In this document: positions 42,276 through 50,849 of the stretch, piece after piece | How the letters are laid out: each line of letters starts with the position of its first letter | Position numbering within the stretch: the first letter of the stretch is position 1 | Assembly (NCBI GenBank): GCA_963796565.1 | Contig: CAWCMA010000003.1 | Coordinates: forward strand, 124,001-188,000 | Length of the DNA: 64,000 bases | Direction of reading: 5' to 3' | DNA from: JAKAVN01 sp963796565 | GTDB lineage: Bacteria > Desulfobacterota > Binatia > Binatales > Binataceae | Made by a program: the position numbers and the translations under genes | The notes under the pieces: generated by a model | Seen by the model: the letters and a program-made list of their open reading frames with translations, nothing else | Database searches by the model: none | Told to the model about the DNA's origin: nothing

Positions 42276-42289
42276 ATAGGACGTCCTAT
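42276..42289. promoter_or_regulatory. 14-bp perfect palindrome upstream of the gene at 42361
   Basis: ATAGGACGTCCTAT is perfectly self-complementary. A TATGAT (-10-like, 42287-42292) overlaps its right arm, so a bound dimer would cover the promoter. With the adjacent direct repeats it makes a compact control region. Confidence 0.55.
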
Positions 42290-42360
42290 GATGGCGTCCA
42301 TCTAAGGAGGTCGGTGGGGTGGGAGCACAAGGTCTGGTGAGGCAGGAGCAAGGAGCGAAG

Positions 42361-42921
42361 ATGCAAGAGAAAGAAACATTGGACGAAAAACTGCCAGGAT
42401 TGTTTGAACCTGACACGCTTTTGCCGATCCAATATTTTGAGGCGATGCGCCGCAAGCATCTGCTTGAGGGCGAAAAGCGCCTGGTTCTGAGCGTTCTCGA
42501 GGATGCGGTCGAGTGCTTCATGAAGTGCATCGACTCGTCCACCAACAAGGGCCAACGCTTGTTCCGCGACGCGGAGGAGTGGATCACCCTCGAAGACAAG
42601 AAGTGGGTGTTCTCCTTCGACAATGTCTGCGAGATGCTGGATGTCAATCCTGAGTATCTGCGCCGCGGATTGCGCGACTGGAAGATCCGCAAACTGGAGG
42701 CGATCGAGCAGGCGCATATCGCGCGGGCAGAGCAGGCGGCTTTGGCGGCTGCACAGCCGGTCGTGGAGGAAGTTGCCGTCCCCGAGATCAAGGAAGAGCT
42801 CGCAAAGCCGATTGTCGCCAAGCCGGCTATTGTCAAGGCAGGCATGGGCGCGCACCACGCTCTGCATCGCAAGGGCGCCCCAGCCGATCGGCGGGCCAAG
42901 CTGCGCAAGGCACGAGCCTGA
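42361..42921 (+). CDS. Conserved protein with a predicted HTH-like region
   Basis: 186 residues. A conserved-looking core 'LLPIQYFEAMRRKHLLEGEKRLVLSVLEDAVECFMKC' and 'FRDAEEWITLEDKKWVFSFDNVCEMLDVNPEYLRRGLRDWKIRKLE' resembles a small family I recall as widespread in deltaproteobacteria-type genomes and never assigned a role; the second part looks like a helix-turn-helix ('FDNVCEMLDVNPEYLRRGLRDW'). The Ala/Glu/Lys-rich C-terminus is likely disordered. The frame extends upstream to 42319 (GTG), but the ATG at 42361 follows AAGGAGCGAAG. A role as a DNA-binding regulator is a guess based on the palindrome upstream. Confidence 0.65.
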   Translation: MQEKETLDEKLPGLFEPDTLLPIQYFEAMRRKHLLEGEKRLVLSVLEDAVECFMKCIDSSTNKGQRLFRDAEEWITLEDKKWVFSFDNVCEMLDVNPEYLRRGLRDWKIRKLEAIEQAHIARAEQAALAAAQPVVEEVAVPEIKEELAKPIVAKPAIVKAGMGAHHALHRKGAPADRRAKLRKARA

Positions 42922-43268
42922 CGTGGGCGAGTACGTGCGCAGCTTACCTTGGCGACCGGCTTCGATGCTCGCGAGTCTGACGTTCGGAATCTGACCTTCG
43001 GATTAAGAGAGCCAATCCGAACGGGCTCCGGTGCCCGTTCCTTGGCGCTCTCATTTTCCACGAGCGCGCGACCTAGTCACAACTACCGCGACATAGTCAC
43101 GACTACGAGGACAAGGCCTCTCCTCGAGGCCGGCGCCGAGAGCCGTCCGCGCGACGGAACTCCTAGGCTGAGTAGTATCGGCATTGCTGCTACCGCCATG
43201 GCGGTGTCGCCCGCCGAAAGTGGAAACCTGGATTCGACAGATACGTAGTTGAGGCAGAGGTTCTTCCT
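42922..43268 (+). other. 347-bp intergenic region with a terminator
   Basis: Contains the predicted terminator at 43007-43057 and two 20-bp tandem repeats (43068-43087 and 43088-43107, GCGACCTAGTCACAACTACC / GCGACATAGTCACGACTACG). The rest shows no supported frame. Confidence 0.6.
43007..43057 (+). terminator. Rho-independent terminator after the 42361 gene
   Basis: Nested stem: GAGAGCCAA ... GAACGGGC, loop TCCGGT, GCCCGTTC ... TTGGCGCTCTC, followed by ATTTTCC. The inner 8-bp stem is perfect and the outer one has small bulges. It fits the end of the transcript for the gene at 42361. Confidence 0.8.
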
Positions 43269-44069
43269 ATGAACATCTGCACCGCCCGCAAATTTCTCGC
43301 GCACCCGAAGATCCTTTCCGGTTTGGCTGGATTGGTTCTGATGGCGATACCGATGTCTGCCGCCGCCGGTGGCTCGCCAGACGACATTGCGGCCTATCAG
43401 TCGGCGCAATACGGTCAGCCATACGGCCAACCGATGGCCCCGCTTCCGCAGTATCCCGGGCCGTCTGGTTCCTATGCTCGGCACAATCAATTGGTGGCGC
43501 AACTCAACTATGCCGAGGCGCAGTACAACCAGGCGCGCCGATCGGGAAACCGACAAGCCGCGAAGTACTGGAGGAAGGACATCAAGCATCTGCAACGCGA
43601 GCTTTCCGGAAGAGGGCACGCGGAAGGCCGCGTCTATGGGGCGCCGGCTTTTATGCCGCCTCCGCAGCCACTCTATGCGCCGCCGGCGTCGGCTTATGCG
43701 CAGCCGATGCAGGAATATGGACCGCCGCCGAGTCCCGCCTACGCACAGCAGGCTTATCCGCAGGCCGGCTACCCTCCGACCGGATATCCTCCGGCTGGCT
43801 ATCCGCAGGCTACTGCTGCTCCATACGTCGCTCCCGGATACGGTGCTCCCGGAGCGACGGGCTCGACGAGCGGCCTGAGTTCGCTGCTCGGCCCTTTGCT
43901 CGGGACAGGCGCGGCTGCGCCCTCGGGGGCGCCCGTTGCCAATTATCCGCAGGCGGGATATCCGAACGGAGCAGCCGGCTCCCAGTACGCGGCACCGGGA
44001 GCGACAGGTTCGATGGGCGGTTTGAGCTCGCTGCTCGGTCCCTTGCTTGGCGGAGGCTCGATTCCGTAA
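43269..44069 (+). CDS. Secreted Pro/Tyr/Gly-rich repeat protein
   Basis: 266 residues with a Sec signal peptide (about 1-34, ending 'MSAAAGG'). A short helical part (about 70-115, 'HNQLVAQLNYAEAQYNQARRSGNRQAAKYWRKDIKHL') is followed by low-complexity repeats: 'GYPPTGYPPAGYPQ' units, then two copies of 'PGATGSxxGLSSLLGPLLG' (about 197-214 and 247-264). Unknown role; the Tyr/Pro-rich tail suggests a cell-surface or matrix protein. It is plus-strand after the terminator at 43007-43057, so independently transcribed. Confidence 0.65.
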   Translation: MNICTARKFLAHPKILSGLAGLVLMAIPMSAAAGGSPDDIAAYQSAQYGQPYGQPMAPLPQYPGPSGSYARHNQLVAQLNYAEAQYNQARRSGNRQAAKYWRKDIKHLQRELSGRGHAEGRVYGAPAFMPPPQPLYAPPASAYAQPMQEYGPPPSPAYAQQAYPQAGYPPTGYPPAGYPQATAAPYVAPGYGAPGATGSTSGLSSLLGPLLGTGAAAPSGAPVANYPQAGYPNGAAGSQYAAPGATGSMGGLSSLLGPLLGGGSIP

Positions 44070-44344
44070 CACGGTCTGGCTTGCCTGATAGAACCTCCTT
44101 CGTAAAGTAGCGTGCGCGGCGCAGAGCGCTTCGATGCGAGATGCGGCGCGCGCTTTCTTTTGTCCCATGCGAAAGCGCGGGGCACAGTTCTGCGCAGGCT
44201 CTAGCGTGTCACAGGCGCAAATTTCCATACACTGCGAGTCGACGTGTGGAAATTTGCGCTCTGACAATCGTTGTGAAAAAATTTGACGTTCGAAGTGGTG
44301 GCTCTTTGCAGGACGTGGTGGCAGGGAGCGATCGGCTGGCAACC
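44070..44344 (+). promoter_or_regulatory. Intergenic region with a long inverted repeat
   Basis: Includes the inverted repeat at 44215-44259 (separate entry). The GC-rich segment at 44113-44153 followed by TTTCTTTTG may end transcription of the 43269 gene. No small gene is supported. Confidence 0.4.
44215..44259. repeat. 45-bp inverted repeat upstream of the beta-propeller gene
   Basis: Left arm GCGCAAATTTCCATACAC (44215-44232) and right arm GTGTGGAAATTTGCGC (44244-44259) are complementary over 16 bp with a two-base (TA) bulge, 11-nt loop. It is 85 bp upstream of the next start codon. Possible hairpin in the leader or dimer operator. Confidence 0.6.
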
Positions 44345-45976
44345 ATGAACGCGTGCCTAAGTTCAATCGCTTCACTCACGGCGATTGCTTGGATGGCCGC
44401 GACGGCAGTCCCGGCGGTCTCAGCGCCAACGCTTGTCCCGGTCAACGTGCTCACCTTCCATAACGACAATTTTCGCAGCGGACACAACCTGCACGAGGTC
44501 ATCCTCAAGCCCGCCAACGTCAAGTCGAACAGCTTCGGCAAACTCCTTTCCTATCCCGTCGACGGCTATCTCTACGCCGAGCCGCTCTACGTCTCGGAGC
44601 CCGCGATACCTGGGCTGGCGACGCATAACGTGGTCTTCGTCGCGACCGAGCACGACAGTGTCTACGCCTTCGACGCCGACGGACTCGCGACGGCTCCGCT
44701 GTGGCAGAAAAGCTTCATCGATCCGGCCAACGGAATCACTACGGTTGACTCACTGAACGACGTCCAATGCGACAACCTGGTGCCCGAAATCGGCATCACC
44801 GGGACGCCGGTCATCAGCATCAACAACCAGGCGCTGTACGTGGTCTCCGAGGCCAAGGATCAGAACACGGGTACCTATCTTATGGAGTTGCACGCGCTCG
44901 ACCTCACGACCGGAGCCGAGAAGTTCGGCGGCCCGGTCCCGATAAGCGCGATGGTCAACGGCGAAGGCGTCGGCAACGACGGCAAAGGCCATGTATCGTT
45001 CGTCCCCAAGCTCGCCCTTCAGCGTGCGGCGCTGCTGCTCGCAAACGGTATGGTTTACATTGCCTTCGCCTCGAACTGCGACCGCGGCAACTATCACGGA
45101 TGGGTGCTGGCCTACGATGCGCTCACGCTTGGTCAAAAGGCGGCTTTCAACGCCACGCCCAACGGCAGCGAAGGTGGCATCTGGCAGAGCGGCAACGGTC
45201 CTTCGGCCAGCCCGTCCGGCAAGATCTTCGTCGGGATCGGCAACGGCACTTTCGATCACAACTCCGATTACGGCGACAGCTTTGTGAAGCTCAATCCCAT
45301 GCTGCGGGTGCTCGATTACTTCACGCCCTCCGGCCAGCTTGAGCTCAGCCTCTTGGACGACGACAGCGGTATCACCGGCGCCGTCTTGCTGCCCCACCAG
45401 TCTCTCGGCCCGGCGGCTTTCGAGCTGATAGGCGGAATCAAGTCGGGCAGGCTCTATTTGCTCAGTCGCTTGCCGATGGGGCGGTTTTGCGCAGCGTGCG
45501 AAGATTCGCAAGCGATCGGCACACTCGACACCGGCTTCAAATTGTTCGACGCGCCGGCCTATGCCGCCGGGCTGGTCTACATTGGCGGGGTCGGCGCCCG
45601 GCTCAAGGCCTGGCAGATTCTCAACGGACGTATGTCGGCGAGCGCGGTGGCGCGCAGCGCGAACACCTTCCGCTATCCGGGCACCAGCCCCACGATTTCC
45701 AGCGCAAGCGGCCTTCATGGAATCGTCTGGGCGCTCGACGTGGGCGGCTACGCCACCAGCGCGCTGGCCGTGTTGCATGCCTATCGGGCATCCGATCTGA
45801 AGGAAACCTACACCAGTGCCCAAGCCTCAGACTCGCGCGACACTGCGGGGCCGGGGGTCAAGTTCACCGTTCCCACTGTCGCCAACGGAAAGGTCTACGT
45901 CGGCACGCAGACCGAACTCGACATCTATGGGCTGTTGCCGTCTATACCCCTGGTCAATCGCGCTGGCCCTCGATGA
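44345..45976 (+). CDS. Secreted PQQ-like beta-propeller protein
   Basis: 543 residues. Signal peptide about 1-27 ('SLTAIAWMAATAVPAVSA'). Repeated blades show the propeller pattern: 'VVFVATEHDSVYAFDADG', 'GTYLMELHALDLTTG', 'KIFVGIGNGTF', 'GLVYIGGVGARLKAWQI', 'GKVYVGTQTELDIYGL'. Looks like the PQQ-binding/quinoprotein-like propellers, but I do not see the catalytic tryptophan-docking set of a true PQQ dehydrogenase, so enzymatic activity is not claimed. The longest frame starts at 44141; the ATG at 44345 gives the clean signal peptide. Its 3' end overlaps the convergent methyltransferase by 23 bp. Confidence 0.78.
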   Translation: MNACLSSIASLTAIAWMAATAVPAVSAPTLVPVNVLTFHNDNFRSGHNLHEVILKPANVKSNSFGKLLSYPVDGYLYAEPLYVSEPAIPGLATHNVVFVATEHDSVYAFDADGLATAPLWQKSFIDPANGITTVDSLNDVQCDNLVPEIGITGTPVISINNQALYVVSEAKDQNTGTYLMELHALDLTTGAEKFGGPVPISAMVNGEGVGNDGKGHVSFVPKLALQRAALLLANGMVYIAFASNCDRGNYHGWVLAYDALTLGQKAAFNATPNGSEGGIWQSGNGPSASPSGKIFVGIGNGTFDHNSDYGDSFVKLNPMLRVLDYFTPSGQLELSLLDDDSGITGAVLLPHQSLGPAAFELIGGIKSGRLYLLSRLPMGRFCAACEDSQAIGTLDTGFKLFDAPAYAAGLVYIGGVGARLKAWQILNGRMSASAVARSANTFRYPGTSPTISSASGLHGIVWALDVGGYATSALAVLHAYRASDLKETYTSAQASDSRDTAGPGVKFTVPTVANGKVYVGTQTELDIYGLLPSIPLVNRAGPR

Positions 45977-46991
45977 TCGAGAGCGCCGAGGGATTGTGAA
46001 CAATCCTGGTGAGCTTCAGTCCTGCGCGCTTATACAAATCGCTGAACTCTTCCGCGGTACGCTCTCGCCCCTTCAGTTGTATCATCATGAAAATATCGAT
46101 GATCTTTCCTGGATGCGGTTGATTGCCTGGCGGCAAGACCGCGATGACGGTTAGTACGCGCCCGTCTTTCGTCATAGCGTCGCGGCACAGGCGCAGCAAT
46201 TTGACGCAATCTTCGTCGTTCCAGTCCATCAGGATTCTCTTGGTGATATATGCATCCGCGCCGGCTGGAACGGATTGAAGGAAATTCCCGCCGATCAGCT
46301 CGCAGCGGTCGAGAACTCCGGCGGCGGCCAGGTATTCAGCCTCCTTCACGATTAGCGGATGGTCGTAAAGTACGCCTTTGGCGGTCGGATTGCGCTTCAG
46401 AATTTCCGCGAGAAGGGCGCCGCGTCCGCCTCCCAAGTCGGCGATCCGCTCAAACGGCGAGAAATCGTAGCTGTCAACTATGGCGTTGACCTCTGCGGCG
46501 GCGAAGCTCGCGACGCCTCTGGACCACCATTGGTTCGCCGCCGGAGCGCCCGCCAGATGCGTATAAAAATCGGTTTTGTAGACGCGATCGAATTCCGGCT
46601 CACCCGTCATCACGCAACGCTGCAAATCACCCCATAGGTTCCACCACTTTCCTTCGCCCGTTATGTCCCCCGCCAGCCGTACTGCATCGCGCAGCGAACC
46701 GGGGATGCCGCTGCGCAGCCACGCCGCGGGCGGCGTCAATTCAAAGCGCCCGGATGAATCTTCCGCGAAGATCCCGTTTCCGGCGAGCGCGCGCAGCAGA
46801 CGGTAAAGCGATTGCGGCTGCGCTCCCGTCGCCTGCGCCAACTCCTCGACACTCCTGGGACCATCGTTCAGCAAGTCCGCGATCCCCATCTCGGCGGCGA
46901 CATGGACAGCGCGGGACAGCATATAGCCTATCGCCATCCCGAGAAGCAGGTCCTGCGGGGACGGGTTGTTCGGGCTCTGCGTTTCGCTCAT
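45954..46991 (-). CDS. SAM-dependent O-methyltransferase (acetylserotonin-type)
   Basis: 345 residues. A small N-terminal winged-helix dimerisation domain ('MGIADLLNDGPRSVEELAQATGAQPQSLYRLLRAL') precedes a Rossmann SAM domain with 'IADLGGGRGALLAEILKRNP' and 'YITKRILMDWNDEDCVKLLR', as in plant-type and bacterial polyketide O-methyltransferases. Substrate unknown; a phenolic or hydroxylated small molecule is typical. The start at 46991 (MSETQ) has GAGGGAAATCTT upstream; an upstream GTG-type start would extend it by 12 codons. Confidence 0.85.
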   Translation of the reverse strand: MSETQSPNNPSPQDLLLGMAIGYMLSRAVHVAAEMGIADLLNDGPRSVEELAQATGAQPQSLYRLLRALAGNGIFAEDSSGRFELTPPAAWLRSGIPGSLRDAVRLAGDITGEGKWWNLWGDLQRCVMTGEPEFDRVYKTDFYTHLAGAPAANQWWSRGVASFAAAEVNAIVDSYDFSPFERIADLGGGRGALLAEILKRNPTAKGVLYDHPLIVKEAEYLAAAGVLDRCELIGGNFLQSVPAGADAYITKRILMDWNDEDCVKLLRLCRDAMTKDGRVLTVIAVLPPGNQPHPGKIIDIFMMIQLKGRERTAEEFSDLYKRAGLKLTRIVHNPSALSIIEGQRD

Positions 46992-47086
46992 AAGATTTCC
47001 CTCAAGTTGTTTCCCAGTTGTTCCCATCGTTGCGTGGCAGGCCTGCGTTTCCGCGAGACTCCATAATCGTACAGCATAATAATAAC

Positions 47087-47129
47087 CGGCTCCTCATGCC
47101 GGAAAGCGCGGGGAAATCGGGAGGAGCCG
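47087..47129. repeat. Inverted repeat between methyltransferase and DLH genes
   Basis: CGGCTCCTC (47087-47095) and GAGGAGCCG (47121-47129) are exact reverse complements 25 bp apart, in the divergent gap. A separate 12-bp near-repeat GGCATAAGCATC / GGCATAAGCACG lies at 47166-47189. Confidence 0.4.
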
Positions 47130-47215
47130 ATCGATCAACGGGCTTGGGGTCGCACTAGCCTCTATGGCATAAGCATCGGCATAAGCACGGCGAGCCACCA
47201 AGGGGTTCGACTACT

Positions 47216-48457
47216 ATGAGCATCACATCTAAAACTGTCAGTGTGACCGCCGCCGACGGCGGCGTGTTCAACGCTTACCTGGCGCTGCCCGAGAGTGGTC
47301 GCGGGCCTGGGCTGGTGTTGCTGCAGGAGATTTTTGGCGTCAACCGCCATCTCCGCGAAGTCGCCGACCGCTATGCCGAAGAGGGCTACGTTACGATCGC
47401 GCCCGACATGTTCTGGCGGATTCAGCCAGGCATCGAGCTGGGCTACTCGGAAGCCGAGATCAAGATGGCTTTCGATTTTTTCGGCCGCTTCGATCCCGAC
47501 CAGGCGATCAAGGACGTCGCCGACACGGTGCGCGCGCTGCGCGCGATGGCCGAGTGCAATGGCAAGGTCGGCGCGCTCGGTTTTTGCCTGGGCGGGATGC
47601 TCGCCTACCTGACGGCCGCGCGATGCAACATCGAGGCAGCGGTCAGCTATTACGGGGTGGGAATTGAAAAGCGGCTCAACGAAGTGGGCGCGGTGCGCTG
47701 TCCGATGGTGCTGCACTTTGGAGAAGCGGACGAACGAGTGCCAGCCGCCGCACGCGACACGGTCGCCGCGGCCTTCAAGGGGCGCGACGACGTCGAGATT
47801 TACCTGTATGCGGGAGCGGGGCACGGCTTCAACAATCCCATCCGTCCGAGCTATGACCGCTTTGCCTCCGCGCTCGCGCACTCGCGCACGATCGGGATGC
47901 TGCGTCACGCCATCGGGCCGCGCTTCGACCTGGAAGCGCTCTGGGAACGACACGCCGATCTCGAATTCAAGTATCATGACGCGGCGGGCACGATGGCCAC
48001 GATGGTCGATCGGCCTTACGTCAATCACGTGCCGACGATGACCGGCGGCGTCGGGCAACAGGAACTCTACCGCTTTTACGAAAATCACTTCATCCCCAAG
48101 CTGCCCAGCGACCTCAAGTTCATTCCGGTCTCGCGCACCGTCGGGACCGATCGCCTGGTCGACGAATTCCTGCTCTGCTTCACCCACGACATTGAGATCG
48201 ACTTTCTCCTTCCCGGCATTCCGCCCACCGGCAAGTACGTCGAAATTCCGACCGTTGCGATCATCCAGTTCCGCGGCGGCAAGCTGGTCCACGAACATAT
48301 TCACTGGGATCAGGCGAGCGCGCTGGTCCAGCTCGGCCTGCTCGATCCGAAGAACCTGCCCACGGCCGGCCGCGAGACCGCTCAGAAGCTCGTCGACGAG
48401 ACGCGGCCCTCCAACACGCTGATGAAGCGCTGGAAGGAGAGCGAACCGGGGGGCTGA
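47216..48457 (+). CDS. Dienelactone hydrolase-SnoaL-like fusion protein
   Basis: 413 residues, two domains. About 1-225 is a dienelactone hydrolase: nucleophile Cys about 123 in 'GALGFCLGGMLAYL', acid in 'HFGEADERVP', His in 'YAGAGHGFNNP'. About 240-405 is SnoaL/NTF2-like ('YENHFIPKLPSDLKFIPVSRTVGTDRLVDEFLLCFTHD', 'VHEHIHWDQASALVQLGLLD'), the fold of polyketide cyclases and ester cyclases. DLH opens dienelactones in aromatic degradation; the added domain's reaction is unknown. A good start with 'ACTACTATG' and no nearby terminator upstream. Confidence 0.82.
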   Translation: MSITSKTVSVTAADGGVFNAYLALPESGRGPGLVLLQEIFGVNRHLREVADRYAEEGYVTIAPDMFWRIQPGIELGYSEAEIKMAFDFFGRFDPDQAIKDVADTVRALRAMAECNGKVGALGFCLGGMLAYLTAARCNIEAAVSYYGVGIEKRLNEVGAVRCPMVLHFGEADERVPAAARDTVAAAFKGRDDVEIYLYAGAGHGFNNPIRPSYDRFASALAHSRTIGMLRHAIGPRFDLEALWERHADLEFKYHDAAGTMATMVDRPYVNHVPTMTGGVGQQELYRFYENHFIPKLPSDLKFIPVSRTVGTDRLVDEFLLCFTHDIEIDFLLPGIPPTGKYVEIPTVAIIQFRGGKLVHEHIHWDQASALVQLGLLDPKNLPTAGRETAQKLVDETRPSNTLMKRWKESEPGG

Positions 48458-48562
48458 CGGCGCGTGCTGCGAGGCGCTGCGGTTAGGGTAGCCTGACGAC
48501 TGCCTAAGTCTTCTAAAACCGGCGACATTGATTTCGCACGAGAGCGTAATTACGCTTCGTGA

Positions 48563-49615
48563 ATGACCGACCGAGAGCGTGAGGAAGAGCGCGAGCACTT
48601 CGGCCTCGGCCTCGCCACGGACGATGCTCACTATCGCGCCTTTGTCGGACCGCTCGATCGCTACGACCTGATTGCCGCGCTGCAGTTCAACCTACTCACC
48701 GCGCTTGGGATGCGCGAGCGCCACTCTGTACTCGACATAGGGTGCGGGTCGCTCAGATTCGGGCGTCTGGCAATTCCCTTTCTGCGACCCGGGAAGTATT
48801 TCGGCCTCGAGCCGAATCGTTGGCTTGTCCAGGAGGGCATCGAGAAGGAATGCGGCGGCGATCTCATCCGTATCAAGGAGCCGCGCTTCGCCTATGATTC
48901 CGAGTTCAGTCTGACCGCTTTCGGGGTGACCTTTGACTACTTGATGGCGCACTCGATCTTCACGCATGCCGCACGACGTCAGATCGAGCAATGTCTGGCG
49001 GAAGCGGCGCGATGCATGGCAGCAGGGTCGTTCTTCGTAGCCTCGTACATTCGGGGCGAACGTGATCACCAAGGCGACGAGTGGACCTACCCCGAATGGG
49101 TCGCTTACAGGGAAGAGACCATGATCGCTCTCGCGACCCTCCACGGCCTTCGGTGCCAGCCGATGGAGTGGGAGCATCCGGGAGGGCATTCGTGGTTGCT
49201 TTATCGCCTGCCTGGGCCGGAGGAAGCCGACTTCCCTTTAACTCTGCCCGCGCTTTCCGGCTCGCGCGGTACGGGCGGCCTTGGCAACAATGCGGGATCA
49301 GGAGAGCTTGCGCGCGCTGACCTGGCAGCGGCCCGGGCACGGAACAATACGCTGCGTGCTGAGCTCACGACCCGCAGAACGGAGAACGATGCGCTGCGCG
49401 CTGATCTCGAAGATGCTCGGGCGCGGAACGATGCGTTGCGTAGTGAGCTGACGGCCGGCCGGGCGCAGAATGACTGGCTCCGCGCTGAATTGGTGAGGCG
49501 GAAAACCCAGTTGAGAACGCTCAAGAGGTCCGTATCGTGGCAGATTACGTCGCCGCTGCGCGTCCTCAAAAAGTGGATTCTTTGGCTTCCAAGAGTCACC
49601 CGCCCACCGTCTTGA
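48563..49615 (+). CDS. SAM-dependent methyltransferase with a 14-residue-repeat coiled coil
   Basis: 350 residues. A class I methyltransferase (about 40-215) has 'SVLDIGCGSLRFGRLAIPFLRPGKYFGLEPN' and a following 'HSIFTHAARRQIEQCLAEAARCM'. From about 248 the protein has four copies of a ~14-residue unit, [A/T]xRAxNDxLRAELx, predicted to form a long coiled coil. The end 'KRSVSWQITSPLRVLKKW' resembles the tail seen on glycosyltransferases of surface polysaccharide loci ('SWRiT.PLR'). A role in cell-surface polysaccharide modification is inferred from that tail only. Confidence 0.72.
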   Translation: MTDREREEEREHFGLGLATDDAHYRAFVGPLDRYDLIAALQFNLLTALGMRERHSVLDIGCGSLRFGRLAIPFLRPGKYFGLEPNRWLVQEGIEKECGGDLIRIKEPRFAYDSEFSLTAFGVTFDYLMAHSIFTHAARRQIEQCLAEAARCMAAGSFFVASYIRGERDHQGDEWTYPEWVAYREETMIALATLHGLRCQPMEWEHPGGHSWLLYRLPGPEEADFPLTLPALSGSRGTGGLGNNAGSGELARADLAAARARNNTLRAELTTRRTENDALRADLEDARARNDALRSELTAGRAQNDWLRAELVRRKTQLRTLKRSVSWQITSPLRVLKKWILWLPRVTRPPS

Positions 49616-49694
49616 GGCTGAAGCGAACCTCTCCTTTACGATCGCGGGAAGAGAGCGAGCCTAAAGGCTGACGGGATCGCGCGGCGGGCGTGGA

Positions 49695-50849
49695 TTAGTC
49701 GGCGGCCTGGTGCACCGGCTGCACCGTCTCGCCGTCGTGTGCGGACTGTCCGACGTTCAGGGCCACGAGCGCGTCGGCGTCGATGCCGTTGGCGACCTCG
49801 ACCGCGATTCCGTTGTCGTAGCCGAGCTTCACTTGCGTCAGGTGAAGAATGTTGTCTTTCACGACCGGCACGAACACCTTGCCGTCGCGGAAGATCAGCG
49901 CTTCGTCGGGGACCAGCGGCGCGCCGGCCGGAATCGACACGACGAACTCCGCGGTGCCGTACATTCCGGGAAGGAGCGCCTCATCGGTGTTGGGCAAGTC
50001 GACTTCCACCAGCATCGTGCGCGAATCCGGCGACAGCGCCTCTGGATGGCGGGTGATGGTGCCGGTGAACTTTCGCTGTGGAAATTCGTTGACCGAGATC
50101 GTGGCGCGGTCGCCGTTGCGGATGAACAGCGCGATATTCTGCGGCACGTAGGTGTACACGCGCAGCGGTTTCATCCGTGCGATGGCCATGATCGCGTCGG
50201 CCAGGCTGGTCGAGTTGGTCGCCTCGGGAATCAAGTGGCCGGGATCGACATAGCGGTCGGTCACGATCCCGTCGAAAGGCGCGGTCACGCGCTCGTAGGT
50301 CTGTAGCGCGATCGATTGCTCGAGGGTCGCCTTCGCCTGCAACATTGCGGAGTGTGATTCGTCGGCGGTCTGCTGCGAGATCACATTCTCGCGGACCAGA
50401 GTCAGGTTGCGATCATCGGTGATCTTTGCGATCTGGTAGGCGGCCCGCGTGTTGTGAACCTGTTGGTCGGTCTCCGGCGACTCGATTGTCGCGAGCAATT
50501 CGCCGGCGTGAACGTGGTCGCCCTTATCGACCCGCAGCGATTTAATATAGCCCGGCACCTTGGCGTAGATTTCAGTCTGGTCGAAGCCGCGCGCGGTCGC
50601 GGGCAGCTTGACGTCGCGCGTGGCGGGCATGCGGCCAACTTTCGCGACCAGCACGTGCGGCCCGGCCGCGGCTTGCCGCGCCAGTTCATCGGTCTGACGC
50701 CCGATCCATAGTTCGCGCGCCAGCACGAGCCCGGCCGTGGCAATCACGATGATCGCTATCGCGCCGATCCATCCGGCTACAAAGAGCTTTCCGGACGGCT
50801 TGGCCGTGTATTGCCTGGGGTCGTCTTCCATTTTGCGGCTATCGCTCAC
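49695..50849 (-). CDS. RND efflux periplasmic adaptor (membrane-fusion protein)
   Basis: 384 residues. An N-terminal membrane anchor (about 23-45), a lipoyl/barrel-sandwich core ('YAKVPGYIKSLRVDKGDHVHAGELLATIESPE'), a helical hairpin, and a beta-barrel ('RVTAPFDGIVTDRYVDPGHLIP', 'LLPGMYGTAEF'). HlyD/AcrA family; bridges the inner-membrane pump to an outer-membrane channel. It lies after the pump gene with an ATGA-type overlap, an unusual order because the adaptor usually comes first. No OMF/TolC gene is nearby. Confidence 0.92.
   Translation of the reverse strand: MSDSRKMEDDPRQYTAKPSGKLFVAGWIGAIAIIVIATAGLVLARELWIGRQTDELARQAAAGPHVLVAKVGRMPATRDVKLPATARGFDQTEIYAKVPGYIKSLRVDKGDHVHAGELLATIESPETDQQVHNTRAAYQIAKITDDRNLTLVRENVISQQTADESHSAMLQAKATLEQSIALQTYERVTAPFDGIVTDRYVDPGHLIPEATNSTSLADAIMAIARMKPLRVYTYVPQNIALFIRNGDRATISVNEFPQRKFTGTITRHPEALSPDSRTMLVEVDLPNTDEALLPGMYGTAEFVVSIPAGAPLVPDEALIFRDGKVFVPVVKDNILHLTQVKLGYDNGIAVEVANGIDADALVALNVGQSAHDGETVQPVHQAAD

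Noticed and set aside
47162..48631. 489-codon minus-strand frame opposite the DLH fusion
   Set aside because: Antisense shadow; the plus-strand frame has complete DLH catalytic residues.
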